Shown one piece after another: positions 1-6,414 of a stretch of DNA of 8,086 bases. The position numbers and the translations under genes are program-made. The DNA lies in NCBI GenBank assembly GCA_964349415.1, contig CAYGGJ010000035.1:1-8086 (forward strand), given 5' to 3'. Position 1 is the stretch's first letter; the number at the start of each line of letters is the position of its first letter. The DNA comes from 2-01-FULL-40-42 sp964349415. GTDB taxonomy: Bacteria; Patescibacteriota; Microgenomatia; UBA1406; GWC2-37-13. The notes beneath the pieces were generated by a model. It was not told the DNA's origin. It saw only the letters and a program-made list of their open reading frames with translations, and ran no database searches.

Positions 1-1626
1 ATCAGGAGGAACAAAAAATGAGATGTCCTGAAAAATAACATGGGGTGGATTTGTTTTCGGTTTTTTTACTTTTGCACGGACGACAGCTTCTAAAGGAAGC
101 TCAAAAAAGTATGTGTTATCGTCGATTATTTCTACGAAATGATCGTTACTCTTGAGTTTTGTTTCGAAGTGATCGTTTATAAGATCCATAAGTCCTTTGA
201 CTTCAAAGTAGTCTGTGCCGTAGGTCATGACTCCAAGCATACTTCTTTCACTTGTTTTTTTTCCTTCATAAAAGTAGATCTTACCGATTTCAAAAAGTTG
301 CACTTTCTCCTTTCTGAATTTGAGTTGGTTGTTAAGGGAATTCGCCAGACCTCCCCTCAAGGTGGTTCTGAGCATCGTTTTATCAGCATTTAAAGAGTTT
401 TCCAGAAGAACCGGATTAAGAACGGGATTCTCCTCACTTGTAAGTGGTTCTGTAATTTGCTCATCTAAGCCTGCTCTGATATATAGGTCCCGTAACTGCT
501 CCTCAAGTATCAAAGTATTTGAGTCGATATTTTTAGGAGGGGGATTTGAGGGAAGCTCTGAGGGAACTCTATCGTATCCATAGATACGCAGCACTTCTTC
601 TACAAGATCCTCTTCGAGTTCCAGATCAGTTCTGAAGTACGGGATTTTAACGGTAAGGTCGGTATCAACTTCAAGTTCAAGTTTTTTTAACATGTCTTCT
701 GCCTGCTTTTGTGTAAATTTAACTCCCCCAAGAGTATTGAGACGATCAATCGTTAACTTAACAGTTGCTTCTTCAAATTTTTTGGGATAAACGTCAGTAG
801 TAGCCACGATTGATCCACCACATTCCTTGAGTATCAAGTCGACTGCCCTCTGAAGGGCTACTTCAGTAAGCTTTGGATGGAGAAATTTTTCCAAGCGCGT
901 TGAAGCCTCTGTTCTCACCTGATGTCTCAATGATGTGCGCCTGACGACAGCTTGATTGTATGTAGCACACTCAAGAATAATAGACGTAGTGCTACTGTCC
1001 ACAGAACTATCCTTCCCACCCATCACTCCCCCAAGACCTAGAGGTTTCTCCGCATCTGCAATAACAAGATCGTCTTGAGTCAATTCTACTTTTTTATCTC
1101 CCAAAAGAACGAGGGACTCCCCTTTTTTTGCCGGTCTCATTACGAGAATTTCGTCTTTGATCTTCGCCCTGTCAAATGCATGTAATGGTTGACCAACTTC
1201 CACCATGACAAAGTTAGTGATATCCACGAGGTTGTTAACCGTCTTAATTCCATACGCATTCAATTTCTCTTTGAGCCACTGAGGCGATTCTGCCACTTTC
1301 AGTCCTTCAATGGTTACGGTATTAAACCGGTAACAGAGTTTTGGATCTACTATTTCTACCCTTGTTCGGCCGGCCTGTTGTTTGTAAAGATTGACTTGCG
1401 GATACTTTACTTTTTTATCAAGCACCGCGCCTGCTTCCCGAGCGATTCCTATTAAGGATAAGCAATCCGGACGGTTCTGTCTAACTTCAAGATCGTAAAC
1501 CTGTGTTTCTCCGATCTTTACCGGCGGACCATCCTGCATATGGCCGATTGAAGTAAGTTTAGCCATAAGTTCCTCGTCATTTGAGAAATCGATATATTCT
1601 TTAAGCCAGTTAATAGGTACTTTCAT
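1..1626 (-). CDS. pheT: Phenylalanyl-tRNA synthetase beta subunit, N-terminal 542 residues (partial, runs off left edge)
   Basis: With PheS this forms the cytoplasmic (alpha-beta)2 enzyme that charges tRNA-Phe; the beta subunit also binds tRNA and proofreads. I translated the frame by hand from ATG at 1626 to base 1 and found no stop. It opens MKVPINWLKEYID and reaches VRQNRPDCLSLIGIAREAG by residues 48-66, so the roughly 110-residue EMAP/OB-fold tRNA-binding insert of long PheT is missing. The B3/B4 editing domain spans about 85-283, with GQPLHAFD at 145-152, GGVMGG and IILECA. H149, E219, T239 and A241 align with known E. coli editing residues. B5 follows (about 283-358, ending in EEDLVEEVLRIYGYDRVP), then the catalytic-like core with MLRTTLRGGLANSL (418-430). 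Near the edge, FQDISFFVP resembles the start of the FDX-ACB anticodon-binding domain, so roughly 80-100 residues are probably cut off. It starts one base after the pheS stop (TAACATG) with no Shine-Dalgarno, suggesting coupling to pheS. Confidence 0.96.
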   Translation of the reverse strand, partial: MKVPINWLKEYIDFSNDEELMAKLTSIGHMQDGPPVKIGETQVYDLEVRQNRPDCLSLIGIAREAGAVLDKKVKYPQVNLYKQQAGRTRVEIVDPKLCYRFNTVTIEGLKVAESPQWLKEKLNAYGIKTVNNLVDITNFVMVEVGQPLHAFDRAKIKDEILVMRPAKKGESLVLLGDKKVELTQDDLVIADAEKPLGLGGVMGGKDSSVDSSTTSIILECATYNQAVVRRTSLRHQVRTEASTRLEKFLHPKLTEVALQRAVDLILKECGGSIVATTDVYPKKFEEATVKLTIDRLNTLGGVKFTQKQAEDMLKKLELEVDTDLTVKIPYFRTDLELEEDLVEEVLRIYGYDRVPSELPSNPPPKNIDSNTLILEEQLRDLYIRAGLDEQITEPLTSEENPVLNPVLLENSLNADKTMLRTTLRGGLANSLNNQLKFRKEKVQLFEIGKIYFYEGKKTSERSMLGVMTYGTDYFEVKGLMDLINDHFETKLKSNDHFVEIIDDNTYFFELPLEAVVRAKVKKPKTNPPHVIFQDISFFVPPD

Positions 1627-1627
1627 G

Positions 1628-2620
1628 TTAGTCGACGAATGTAAGACTCCCGTCGTAAAGTCTTCTGATATCTTTAATGCCGTATTCAAGCATGACGAGC
1701 CTATCTAATCCCATACCAAAAGCAAATCCCGACCATTTGGAAGGATTAATTCCACAAGCTTTAAGCATGTTGGGATGGACCAATCCCGATCCAAGTACTT
1801 CTATATATCCTCTATATTTGCATACGGGGCAGCCTTTTCCATGACAAAAGGTGCATTGGACATCTAGTCCTGCGCCAGGCTCAACCTGAGGATAGTACTT
1901 ACACCGGAAGCGTGTTTTGGTATCCGGTCCGTATAGAAATTTCACAAATTCAACGAGGGTTCCCTTGAGGTTTGCAAGACTAATATTCTTGTCTACCACG
2001 AGTCCTTCATACTGATAGAAGATGGAATTGTTAGTAGGGTTGGATGTTTCGTTTCTATATACTTTTCCGGGAACGACAATCCGAACAGGAAGTTTCTCAT
2101 TGGTGAGAGCCCGTGCTTCAACGGATGAAGTATGAGTTCTTAAAAGAATTTCGGGTTCTTGGATATATAGGGTGTCGGCAAGATCACGCGCAGGGTGATC
2201 TAAAGGAAGATTTAGCTTTTCAAAATTAAACTCGTTTGTTTCTATTTCAGGACCATCGTAGACGCTGTATCCGAGATATCGGAAAAACGAATTGATCTTT
2301 CGTATCACTTGAGTCGTAGGGTGAAGGTCGCCTACTATTGGCTTTTTTCCCGGAAGAGAAGTGTCGAAGTTCGCCGATACTTTTTTCTTTGAAATTTCTG
2401 CGTGTCTTTTTTTTAATCCTGATTCTACAGAATTTTTAAAAGCGTTGACGGCTTTCCCCTGCTCTCTTTTTTTATCTTGGGAAAATTCACTAAGTCCTTT
2501 GAGCAAGTCGTTGATTACTCCATTTCTCCCCAGATACTTTATCCGTACTTCTTCAAGTTGCTGTGGGTTTTTAATAGAAGCTAAATCCTTTTCGAAGTCT
2601 TTTAAAGGTAAGTCTGACAT
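1628..2620 (-). CDS. pheS: Phenylalanyl-tRNA synthetase alpha subunit
   Basis: Catalytic subunit of PheRS, 330 residues, a normal length for the family. The N-terminal helical, tRNA-contacting arm covers about 1-90. The class II catalytic core follows: motif 1 around DGPEIETNEFNF (122-133), DHPARD at 141-146, motif 2 around VYRNETSN to FYQYEGLVVD (187-210), and motif 3 GFAFGMGLDRLVML (298-311). VEPGAGLDV (246-254) matches the family's substrate-pocket strand. A cysteine cluster C256, C259, C264, C267 (CxxC-x4-CxxC) sits just before GYIEVLGSGLVHPN. A similar insert occurs in PheS of some Gram-positive bacteria and probably binds zinc. The ATG at 2620 has no Shine-Dalgarno but lies 6 bp after a TATAAT, so the gene may be transcribed from its own leaderless promoter as well as from the thrS-infC-rpmI-rplT transcript. 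It is followed after one base by pheT. Confidence 0.98.
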   Translation of the reverse strand: MSDLPLKDFEKDLASIKNPQQLEEVRIKYLGRNGVINDLLKGLSEFSQDKKREQGKAVNAFKNSVESGLKKRHAEISKKKVSANFDTSLPGKKPIVGDLHPTTQVIRKINSFFRYLGYSVYDGPEIETNEFNFEKLNLPLDHPARDLADTLYIQEPEILLRTHTSSVEARALTNEKLPVRIVVPGKVYRNETSNPTNNSIFYQYEGLVVDKNISLANLKGTLVEFVKFLYGPDTKTRFRCKYYPQVEPGAGLDVQCTFCHGKGCPVCKYRGYIEVLGSGLVHPNMLKACGINPSKWSGFAFGMGLDRLVMLEYGIKDIRRLYDGSLTFVD

Positions 2621-2626
2621 GAAGTC

Positions 2627-2655
2627 ATTATATGGAGTTTACTTTACTTTTTCAA
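2627..2655 (-). promoter_or_regulatory. Strong sigma70-type promoter in front of pheS, predicted leaderless
   Basis: On the minus strand TTGAAA (2655-2650, five of six matches to TTGACA) is separated by exactly 17 bp from a perfect TATAAT (2632-2627). Counting seven bases from the last T puts the transcription start on the A of the pheS ATG (2620). The -35 box and spacer overlap the last codons and stop of rplT, and only 18 bp separate rplT from pheS. The segment before the ATG (ACTCCATATAATGACTTC) contains no Shine-Dalgarno. A second promoter here would let pheST be made independently of the ribosomal protein genes. Confidence 0.75.
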
Positions 2656-2983
2656 CAATCTTCTGAAAGACTGAGGGGTGCTCGGTTGCGATCTGTGAAA
2701 GTATTTTTCTGTCTATCATAACGTTCTTTTTCTTTAGCTGATTTGTAAATTGACTATAAGAAAGACCGTTTTCACGTACAGCAGCATTAATTCGTACAAT
2801 CCACAATCTTCTAAAGTCTCTTTTTTTTCTTTTTCTACCATGATACGCGTATTCACCGGCGTGAAGTACCGCTTCCTTAGCTTTTCTAAACTGTTTGCTC
2901 CTGCTCATCCAGTAGCCCTTTGCAAGTTTCAAAACCTTTTTATGTCTTCGGTGGGTGGTTACCCCTGTTTTTACTCTTGGCAT
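2639..2983 (-). CDS. rplT: 50S ribosomal protein L20
   Basis: Large-subunit protein needed for early 50S assembly; it binds 23S rRNA, and in several bacteria it represses its own operon. 114 residues, close to the usual 115-120. The start MPRVKTGVTTHRRHKKVLK and the blocks AKGYWMSRSKQFRKAKEAV and RDFRRLWIVRINAAVRENGLSYS are typical of L20. The basic N-terminal half is the rRNA-binding extension and the C-terminal half the globular domain. The start at 2983 lies one base after the rpmI stop (TAATATG) and is preceded by a good Shine-Dalgarno, AGGAAAAG (2997-2990), 6 bp upstream inside the end of rpmI. I saw no long leader that could hold the L20 operator pseudoknot known from E. coli or Bacillus. 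Confidence 0.98.
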   Translation of the reverse strand: MPRVKTGVTTHRRHKKVLKLAKGYWMSRSKQFRKAKEAVLHAGEYAYHGRKRKKRDFRRLWIVRINAAVRENGLSYSQFTNQLKKKNVMIDRKILSQIATEHPSVFQKIVEKVK

Positions 2984-2984
2984 A

Positions 2985-3182
2985 TTATGCTTTTCCTAAC
3001 ATTTTTTTAATCTTTTTAGCGTATCTTCCTTTTGTTTGCTTTACCTGCTTCAGCCGTCTTACCTGACGTTTGCTTTTGCTCGTGCGCAGATGTCTTAGAT
3101 TATGAGATCTGTGAAGAACCTTTCCCTTCTTGGTAACTTTAAATCGTTTAGCAGCTGCTTTTCTTGTTCTTGTTTTTCCCAT
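2985..3182 (-). CDS. rpmI: 50S ribosomal protein L35
   Basis: Small, very basic large-subunit protein of 65 residues, the standard size. It begins MGKTRTRKAAAKRFKVTKKGK and continues with HRSHNLRHLRTSKSKRQVRRL, the typical L35 signature. Almost every third residue is Lys or Arg, as expected for a protein buried in rRNA. It sits between infC and rplT, the conserved IF3-L35-L20 trio found across bacteria. Its ATG follows the infC stop after one base (TAATATG). The upstream sequence (AGAAAAAAATAAT) has no convincing Shine-Dalgarno, so translation probably depends on ribosomes finishing infC. Confidence 0.98.
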   Translation of the reverse strand: MGKTRTRKAAAKRFKVTKKGKVLHRSHNLRHLRTSKSKRQVRRLKQVKQTKGRYAKKIKKMLGKA

Positions 3183-3183
3183 A

Positions 3184-3717
3184 TTATTTTTTTCTAGAAA
3201 CTACAGATCTTATGACCCGTCCCTCAAATCGCGGTTCCTTGGAAACCGTTACGTCTCCCAGACTTGCGATATATCTATTTACTACGCTTATGCCCATATC
3301 TCTTTTTCCCATTTCCCGTCCTTTTAGAGTTAAGTTGACTCTGAGTTGGTTCCCATGAGCCAGAAAGTCCTGTCCCTTGTGGACCAATCTTTCGAAATCA
3401 GCCTGAGCTATAAAGAGGGATAATTTAATATCCTTCGTTATGCTCTTCTTAACTCCCTTTTTGGCATCTTTTAATTTCTTCTCCTCTTGATATTCAAATT
3501 TTTTAAGATCAATGATTTTTGCCACAGGCGGCTGAGCCTGAGGTGCTATTAATATCAGATCTTCTTCTCTTTCCTGCGCTTGTTTGAGCGCTACATCTTT
3601 CGTCAAAACTCCAAGTTGTTTTCCCTCACTGTCAATCACACGAAGGGTATTCGCAGTGATGTGATGGTTAATCGTATAAAATTTCTTTTGAGGGAATTTT
3701 CTATTGGGTTTTCTCAA
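3184..3717 (-). CDS. infC: Translation initiation factor IF-3, TTG start
   Basis: IF-3 binds the 30S subunit, blocks premature 50S joining and checks the start codon and initiator tRNA. 177 residues, normal length. The N-domain starts with a basic tail, then TINHHITANTLRVIDSEGKQLGV (15-37), and ends in the family signature PPVAKIIDLKKFEY (63-76). A charged linker helix rich in Lys covers about 77-95. The C-domain (about 96-175) has LTLKGREM (129-136) and RFEGRVIRSVV near the end. There is no ATG: the only plausible start is TTG at 3717, because an in-frame TAA lies five codons upstream (3732-3730). A weak AAGAG site sits before it. The start overlaps the last 17 bases of thrS. Non-ATG starts on infC are well known (AUU in E. 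coli) and allow IF-3 to limit its own synthesis; here that role is an inference. Confidence 0.96.
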   Translation of the reverse strand: MRKPNRKFPQKKFYTINHHITANTLRVIDSEGKQLGVLTKDVALKQAQEREEDLILIAPQAQPPVAKIIDLKKFEYQEEKKLKDAKKGVKKSITKDIKLSLFIAQADFERLVHKGQDFLAHGNQLRVNLTLKGREMGKRDMGISVVNRYIASLGDVTVSKEPRFEGRVIRSVVSRKK

Positions 3718-4924
3718 TTTCGCTCTTGATTAATTGAACAAACTCAGTAAGTTTTTGCATCCCTAAATCTTTTCCGTCCCGCGATCTCACCGAAACGCTT
3801 AAGGGCTTTACTGCAGTCTCTTTATCTCCCATTATAATCATATAAGGGGTCTTTTGCAAGGTAGATTCCCGGATTTTGGCCCCCAACATCTTATTGTCTA
3901 TATTCAACTGAGAGCGTATCCCGGCGTCTGCAAGCTCTTCGTGGACTTTTTTTGCTATTGAATTGTGCTTGTCGGAGACAGCAAGAACTTCTACTTGAAC
4001 TGGAGAAAGCCACAGGGGAAAAGCTCCCTGAGTGTGTTCAATATATACGGCAAGAAAACGTTCCACAGCTCCCAAGAGTGCTTTGTGAATCATGACGGGA
4101 ACCTGCTTTTCATTTTTTTCATCAATGTATTCGAGTCCGAGGCGTTCGGGTTGCACAAAGTCTAATTGAGGAGTTGCGCATTGCCATTCTCTACCCTGAG
4201 AATCTATAACCATAACGTCAAGCTTGGGTCCGTAAAAAGCAGCTTCTCCTTTTGCAATAAAGTATTCAATTTTCAGTTTTTTTGCTATTTTCTCTATAAT
4301 CTCCTCAGCTTTGTCCCAATTTTCCGACTTGCCAAGATATAAACGTTTATCGTTAACATCCCTGAACGACAAGCGCAATTTAAAAGGCAGTTTGAGTGCA
4401 TCGTACATTTTTTTAACCATATTCATGATATTTAAAAGCTCATCCTCAATTTGATCAATGGTGCAAAAACTATGCGAATCATCCTGTGTAATTGCACGGA
4501 CTCTTGAAAGCCCTCCAAGTTCTCCTTTTTTCTCATCCCGGTATACTGTAGTTGTTTCATAGTATCGTATAGGCAGATCCTTGTAGCTTCTTGGAAGACT
4601 GGCAAAGATTTGTGCATGATGAGGACAGTTCATAGGTTTAAGAATTAGTTTGTCTGAAGTTTCCTGACTTTTTACCAAAAACAACTCTCCTCCGAATTTT
4701 TCCCAATGTCCTGATTTTTTATATAGTTCGTCTTTTGTGAGGTGGGGAATCCAAACTTTTTTGAACCCTCCCTCTTTTTGAAGATTTTCGGAAAATTCGA
4801 TAAGTTTATCTCTTAAGACTGTGCCCTTAGGAGTAAACAAAGGTAATCCTGATCCTACAGCTTCAGAAAAAATAAAAAGATCGAGCTCCCGCCCGATCTC
4901 ACGGTGGTCTTTTAGATTACTCAT
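3701..4924 (-). CDS. thrS: Threonyl-tRNA synthetase, short form without TGS and editing domains
   Basis: Charges tRNA-Thr with threonine in the cytoplasm. At 407 residues it lacks about 240 N-terminal residues of the usual 640-residue enzyme, namely the TGS domain and the SAD editing domain. The protein begins right at the catalytic domain (DHREIGRELDLF, 6-17). Class II features are present: KPMNCPHH (96-103), motif 2 around TVYRDEKKGELGGLSRVRAITQDDSH (126-151), YGPKLDV (231-237) and motif 3 near HKALLGAVERF (280-290). The zinc and threonine ligands C100, H151 and H280 match C334, H385 and H511 of E. coli. The anticodon-binding domain covers about 303-402 (LSPVQVEVLAVSDKH, GAKIRESTLQKTPYMIIMGDKE). 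No extra domain can be read upstream: an in-frame TAA lies at 4960-4958 and no ATG comes before it. The start has no Shine-Dalgarno but follows a TATAAT by 7 bp. It ends in TAG, overlapping infC by 17 bp. Confidence 0.97.
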   Translation of the reverse strand: MSNLKDHREIGRELDLFIFSEAVGSGLPLFTPKGTVLRDKLIEFSENLQKEGGFKKVWIPHLTKDELYKKSGHWEKFGGELFLVKSQETSDKLILKPMNCPHHAQIFASLPRSYKDLPIRYYETTTVYRDEKKGELGGLSRVRAITQDDSHSFCTIDQIEDELLNIMNMVKKMYDALKLPFKLRLSFRDVNDKRLYLGKSENWDKAEEIIEKIAKKLKIEYFIAKGEAAFYGPKLDVMVIDSQGREWQCATPQLDFVQPERLGLEYIDEKNEKQVPVMIHKALLGAVERFLAVYIEHTQGAFPLWLSPVQVEVLAVSDKHNSIAKKVHEELADAGIRSQLNIDNKMLGAKIRESTLQKTPYMIIMGDKETAVKPLSVSVRSRDGKDLGMQKLTEFVQLIKSEIEKTQ

Positions 4925-4931
4925 GTAAGAA

Positions 4932-4937
4932 ATTATA
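4932..4937 (-). promoter_or_regulatory. Perfect -10 box (TATAAT) directly before thrS, predicted leaderless
   Basis: TATAAT lies at 4937-4932 on the minus strand and ends 7 bp before the thrS ATG (4924), so transcription would start at about 4925-4924. The stop codon TAA of the upstream gene (4935-4933) is embedded in the hexamer. No good -35 box is visible at 16-18 bp (for example TAACGG at 17 bp), and the bases before the ATG contain no Shine-Dalgarno. A transcript starting here would leave no room for a T-box or operator hairpin. Confidence 0.55.
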
Positions 4938-6129
4938 CAGCATGAAGAATCTCTCCGTTAGCTCGCAGTCTCCAGTTCCTTCCTTGTTCATAGCTTTGTA
5001 TAAGTGCGGGCAGATAACGGTCGACTCTTTCCAGTATTATTTCAGATTTTTCATCTTCCGATAAAGAGGGATCGGCAAGCACTTCATCAATTGGTTGGTC
5101 CGTTAAGATTCTCGAGTCGGGCCAGTCAGTACCTTCTGATTGAATTTCCTGAAGTTGCGCCGTAAACCACTCCATAGGTTCTCTACCCGAATCGTATCTG
5201 AGTACACGGCTGGTTGCGCCAAATAGACCTGCGGCAAAAAGCAGTGACGGGATCCGATATGGAGCAACCCGTATTCTATCAGCTCCAAATTGGTTTCTGA
5301 TCGACCTTCTGAGTCGCAATACGGAGGTTGCAAAGGCGCGCTGTCCTACTTGTTTTTGAACTTCTCTTGCAGCGTCTCTCACCTCGTGAACGGCAAGTCT
5401 TTCCCGTAGTCTTTCTTCATAAAGTTTCGGAAAGTACCTTTCGTATTTCATCGTTACTTTGTTTGCAGAAATTTGTTCATGCCGCACTTTTACCCACACC
5501 GAAGCCAAACGTGTTTGGGCAATAAGCTTGTTTGGAAATCGACCTCTGCTGTCCGGTGAAAGCGCTTCTAAAAGCTGTGGGGCCACTTTTGTTTTGTTTA
5601 GCTTAATAGGATTAAGATATCCGGTTGATTCAAGCATATTAAGTGCTTGATCTATAAAAAAGGGTAGATTTTCCCGTGTTATGTGTCCTTCTTCGAACCG
5701 GTCGCCGAGTTCGTCAAGATATTCTAAGAGCGTCTCGGCTTTTTGTTGAACGGGACCGGTAGGAATGTATTGATCCACAACGTGTATGGTCGATCGGATT
5801 GCGCCTTCTATATTTTGACGACTACCCCACCGAAGATACATATCTCCCTCTCCTTTTGGTCTTGTACTAAAGGGTACTTCCCTTTCATCATTTTTTGCTT
5901 TTTTATGTATCCATGAAGGAAGGTATAAAATACCTGCAAAGCGGTGGAATCGAACACCTCCTGTTTGTCTCTCGCCTGCAATTTCTTCATCCAGAAATAA
6001 AAACGGCTGCATCTCAACCATTTGTGCTAATTCCGGATTTTCCCTTTTATAAGCCGCAGCGCCTCTTAGATCTCTGCCATGAATTATTTGAGGAGCAAGT
6101 TGCTTTATTCCTTCGGGTCCTTGTACCAT
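4933..6129 (-). CDS. Uncharacterised arginine-rich protein, 398 residues
   Basis: I do not recognise a family. The frame is open for 398 codons from ATG at 6129 and has a fair ribosome site, GGAAGAAG (6143-6136), 6 bp upstream. It has no signal peptide and no cysteine. I count about 40 Arg against 17 Lys, the reverse of the lysine-rich neighbours. The region of about 230-280 is strongly charged and looks helical (LYEERLRERLAVHEVRDAAR, then LRLRRSIRNQ). It is followed by one modestly hydrophobic stretch, RIPSLLFAAGLFGATSRVL (about 292-310), which could be a buried helix or a weak membrane segment. The C-terminal 70 residues are acidic (DEVLADPSLSEDEKSE). It lies 8 bp upstream of thrS on the same strand but shows no HxxxH or cysteine of a ThrRS-type editing domain, so it does not replace the missing proofreading module. 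It is probably a lineage-restricted protein; function unknown. Confidence 0.85.
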   Translation of the reverse strand: MVQGPEGIKQLAPQIIHGRDLRGAAAYKRENPELAQMVEMQPFLFLDEEIAGERQTGGVRFHRFAGILYLPSWIHKKAKNDEREVPFSTRPKGEGDMYLRWGSRQNIEGAIRSTIHVVDQYIPTGPVQQKAETLLEYLDELGDRFEEGHITRENLPFFIDQALNMLESTGYLNPIKLNKTKVAPQLLEALSPDSRGRFPNKLIAQTRLASVWVKVRHEQISANKVTMKYERYFPKLYEERLRERLAVHEVRDAAREVQKQVGQRAFATSVLRLRRSIRNQFGADRIRVAPYRIPSLLFAAGLFGATSRVLRYDSGREPMEWFTAQLQEIQSEGTDWPDSRILTDQPIDEVLADPSLSEDEKSEIILERVDRYLPALIQSYEQGRNWRLRANGEILHAV

Positions 6130-6174
6130 ATTTTACTTCTTCCAGGCATGAATTGTACTTTGGAAAAAGCATTT

Positions 6175-6204
6175 ATTCTACCATGGAATTGATATAAAAG
6201 TCTA
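6175..6204 (-). promoter_or_regulatory. Possible promoter for the 398-residue unknown gene
   Basis: On the minus strand TAGACT (6204-6199, four of six matches to TTGACA) is followed after 18 bp by TAGAAT (6180-6175). This predicts a start near 6168 and a leader of about 39 bases containing the GGAAGAAG ribosome site (6143-6136). Unlike the leaderless-type genes in this window, this one would have a normal 5' leader. The hexamers are imperfect, so confidence is modest. Confidence 0.4.
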
Positions 6205-6229
6205 GGAGATAGAATACTTGAGGCTGGCG

Positions 6230-6238
6230 TGATAAAAT
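6230..6238 (+). promoter_or_regulatory. Extended -10 promoter for the tRNA pair
   Basis: TGATAAAAT at 6230-6238 fits an extended -10 element (TGn plus TAAAAT). It predicts a start near 6245, just before tRNA-Val at 6249. No clear -35 box is present at 16-18 bp. It faces away from the promoter of the unknown gene in the 119 bp divergent region 6130-6248, which otherwise holds nothing I can identify. Confidence 0.45.
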
Positions 6239-6248
6239 AGTATGACAT

Positions 6249-6325
6249 GGACTCGTAGCTCAGCTGGCTAGAGCGTTGCATTGACATTGCAAAGGTCACA
6301 GGTTCAAGTCCTGTCGGGTCCACCA
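6249..6325 (+). tRNA. tRNA-Val (GAC anticodon), CCA encoded
   Basis: A complete cloverleaf can be folded by eye. The acceptor stem GGACTCG (6249-6255) pairs with CGGGTCC (6315-6321), the D stem is GCTC/GAGC, and the anticodon stem TTGCA/TGCAA encloses loop TTGACAT. The anticodon GAC at 6283-6285 reads GUC and GUU (Val). The T arm is ACAGG-TTCAAGT-CCTGT. The discriminator is A6322, as usual for tRNA-Val, and CCA follows at 6323-6325. It is two bases upstream of tRNA-Asp and surely co-transcribed with it. Confidence 0.97.
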
Positions 6326-6327
6326 TA

Positions 6328-6402
6328 GCGGTCGTAGCTCAACTTGGTTAGAGCGCTTCCCTGTCACGGAAGAGGTTGCGGGTTCGAGTCCCGTCGATCG
6401 CG
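6328..6402 (+). tRNA. tRNA-Asp (GTC anticodon), CCA not encoded
   Basis: The acceptor stem GCGGTCG (6328-6334) pairs with CGATCGC (6395-6401) including one G-U. The D stem is GCTC/GAGC, the anticodon stem CTTCC/GGAAG encloses loop CTGTCAC, and the anticodon GTC at 6363-6365 reads Asp codons. The T arm is GCGGG-TTCGAGT-CCCGT. The discriminator G6402 is the known identity base for Asp. Only CA follows, then a T run, so the 3' CCA must be added or completed by CCA-adding enzyme, unlike in the adjacent tRNA-Val. Confidence 0.96.
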
Positions 6403-6404
6403 CA

Positions 6405-6410
6405 TTTTTT
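6405..6410 (+). terminator. T run after tRNA-Asp, possible weak terminator
   Basis: Six T residues directly follow the tRNA-Asp end. No separate hairpin precedes them; the folded T arm and acceptor stem of the tRNA would be the only structure. This could end or pause tRNA transcription before the cupin gene, which has its own -10 box 8 bp further on. Weak evidence. Confidence 0.3.
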
Positions 6411-6414
6411 CTCC

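Noticed and set aside
139..1455. Plus-strand open frames opposite pheT
   Set aside because: pheT reads without a stop on the other strand with clear domain matches; these frames resemble no known protein and have no start signals.
4925..4960. T-box or operator leader in front of thrS
   Set aside because: There are only 8 bp between the upstream stop and the thrS ATG, and the -10 box occupies most of it.
6218..6238. TTGAGG as a -35 box for the tRNA promoter
   Set aside because: The spacer to TAAAAT is only 9 bp; the extended -10 explanation is better.
6105..6326. Minus-strand frame of 73 codons across the tRNA-Val region
   Set aside because: It is antisense to tRNA-Val and overlaps the unknown gene's start. 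Its N-terminal sequence (GLEPVTFAMSMQ) is the usual translation artefact of tRNA antisense DNA.
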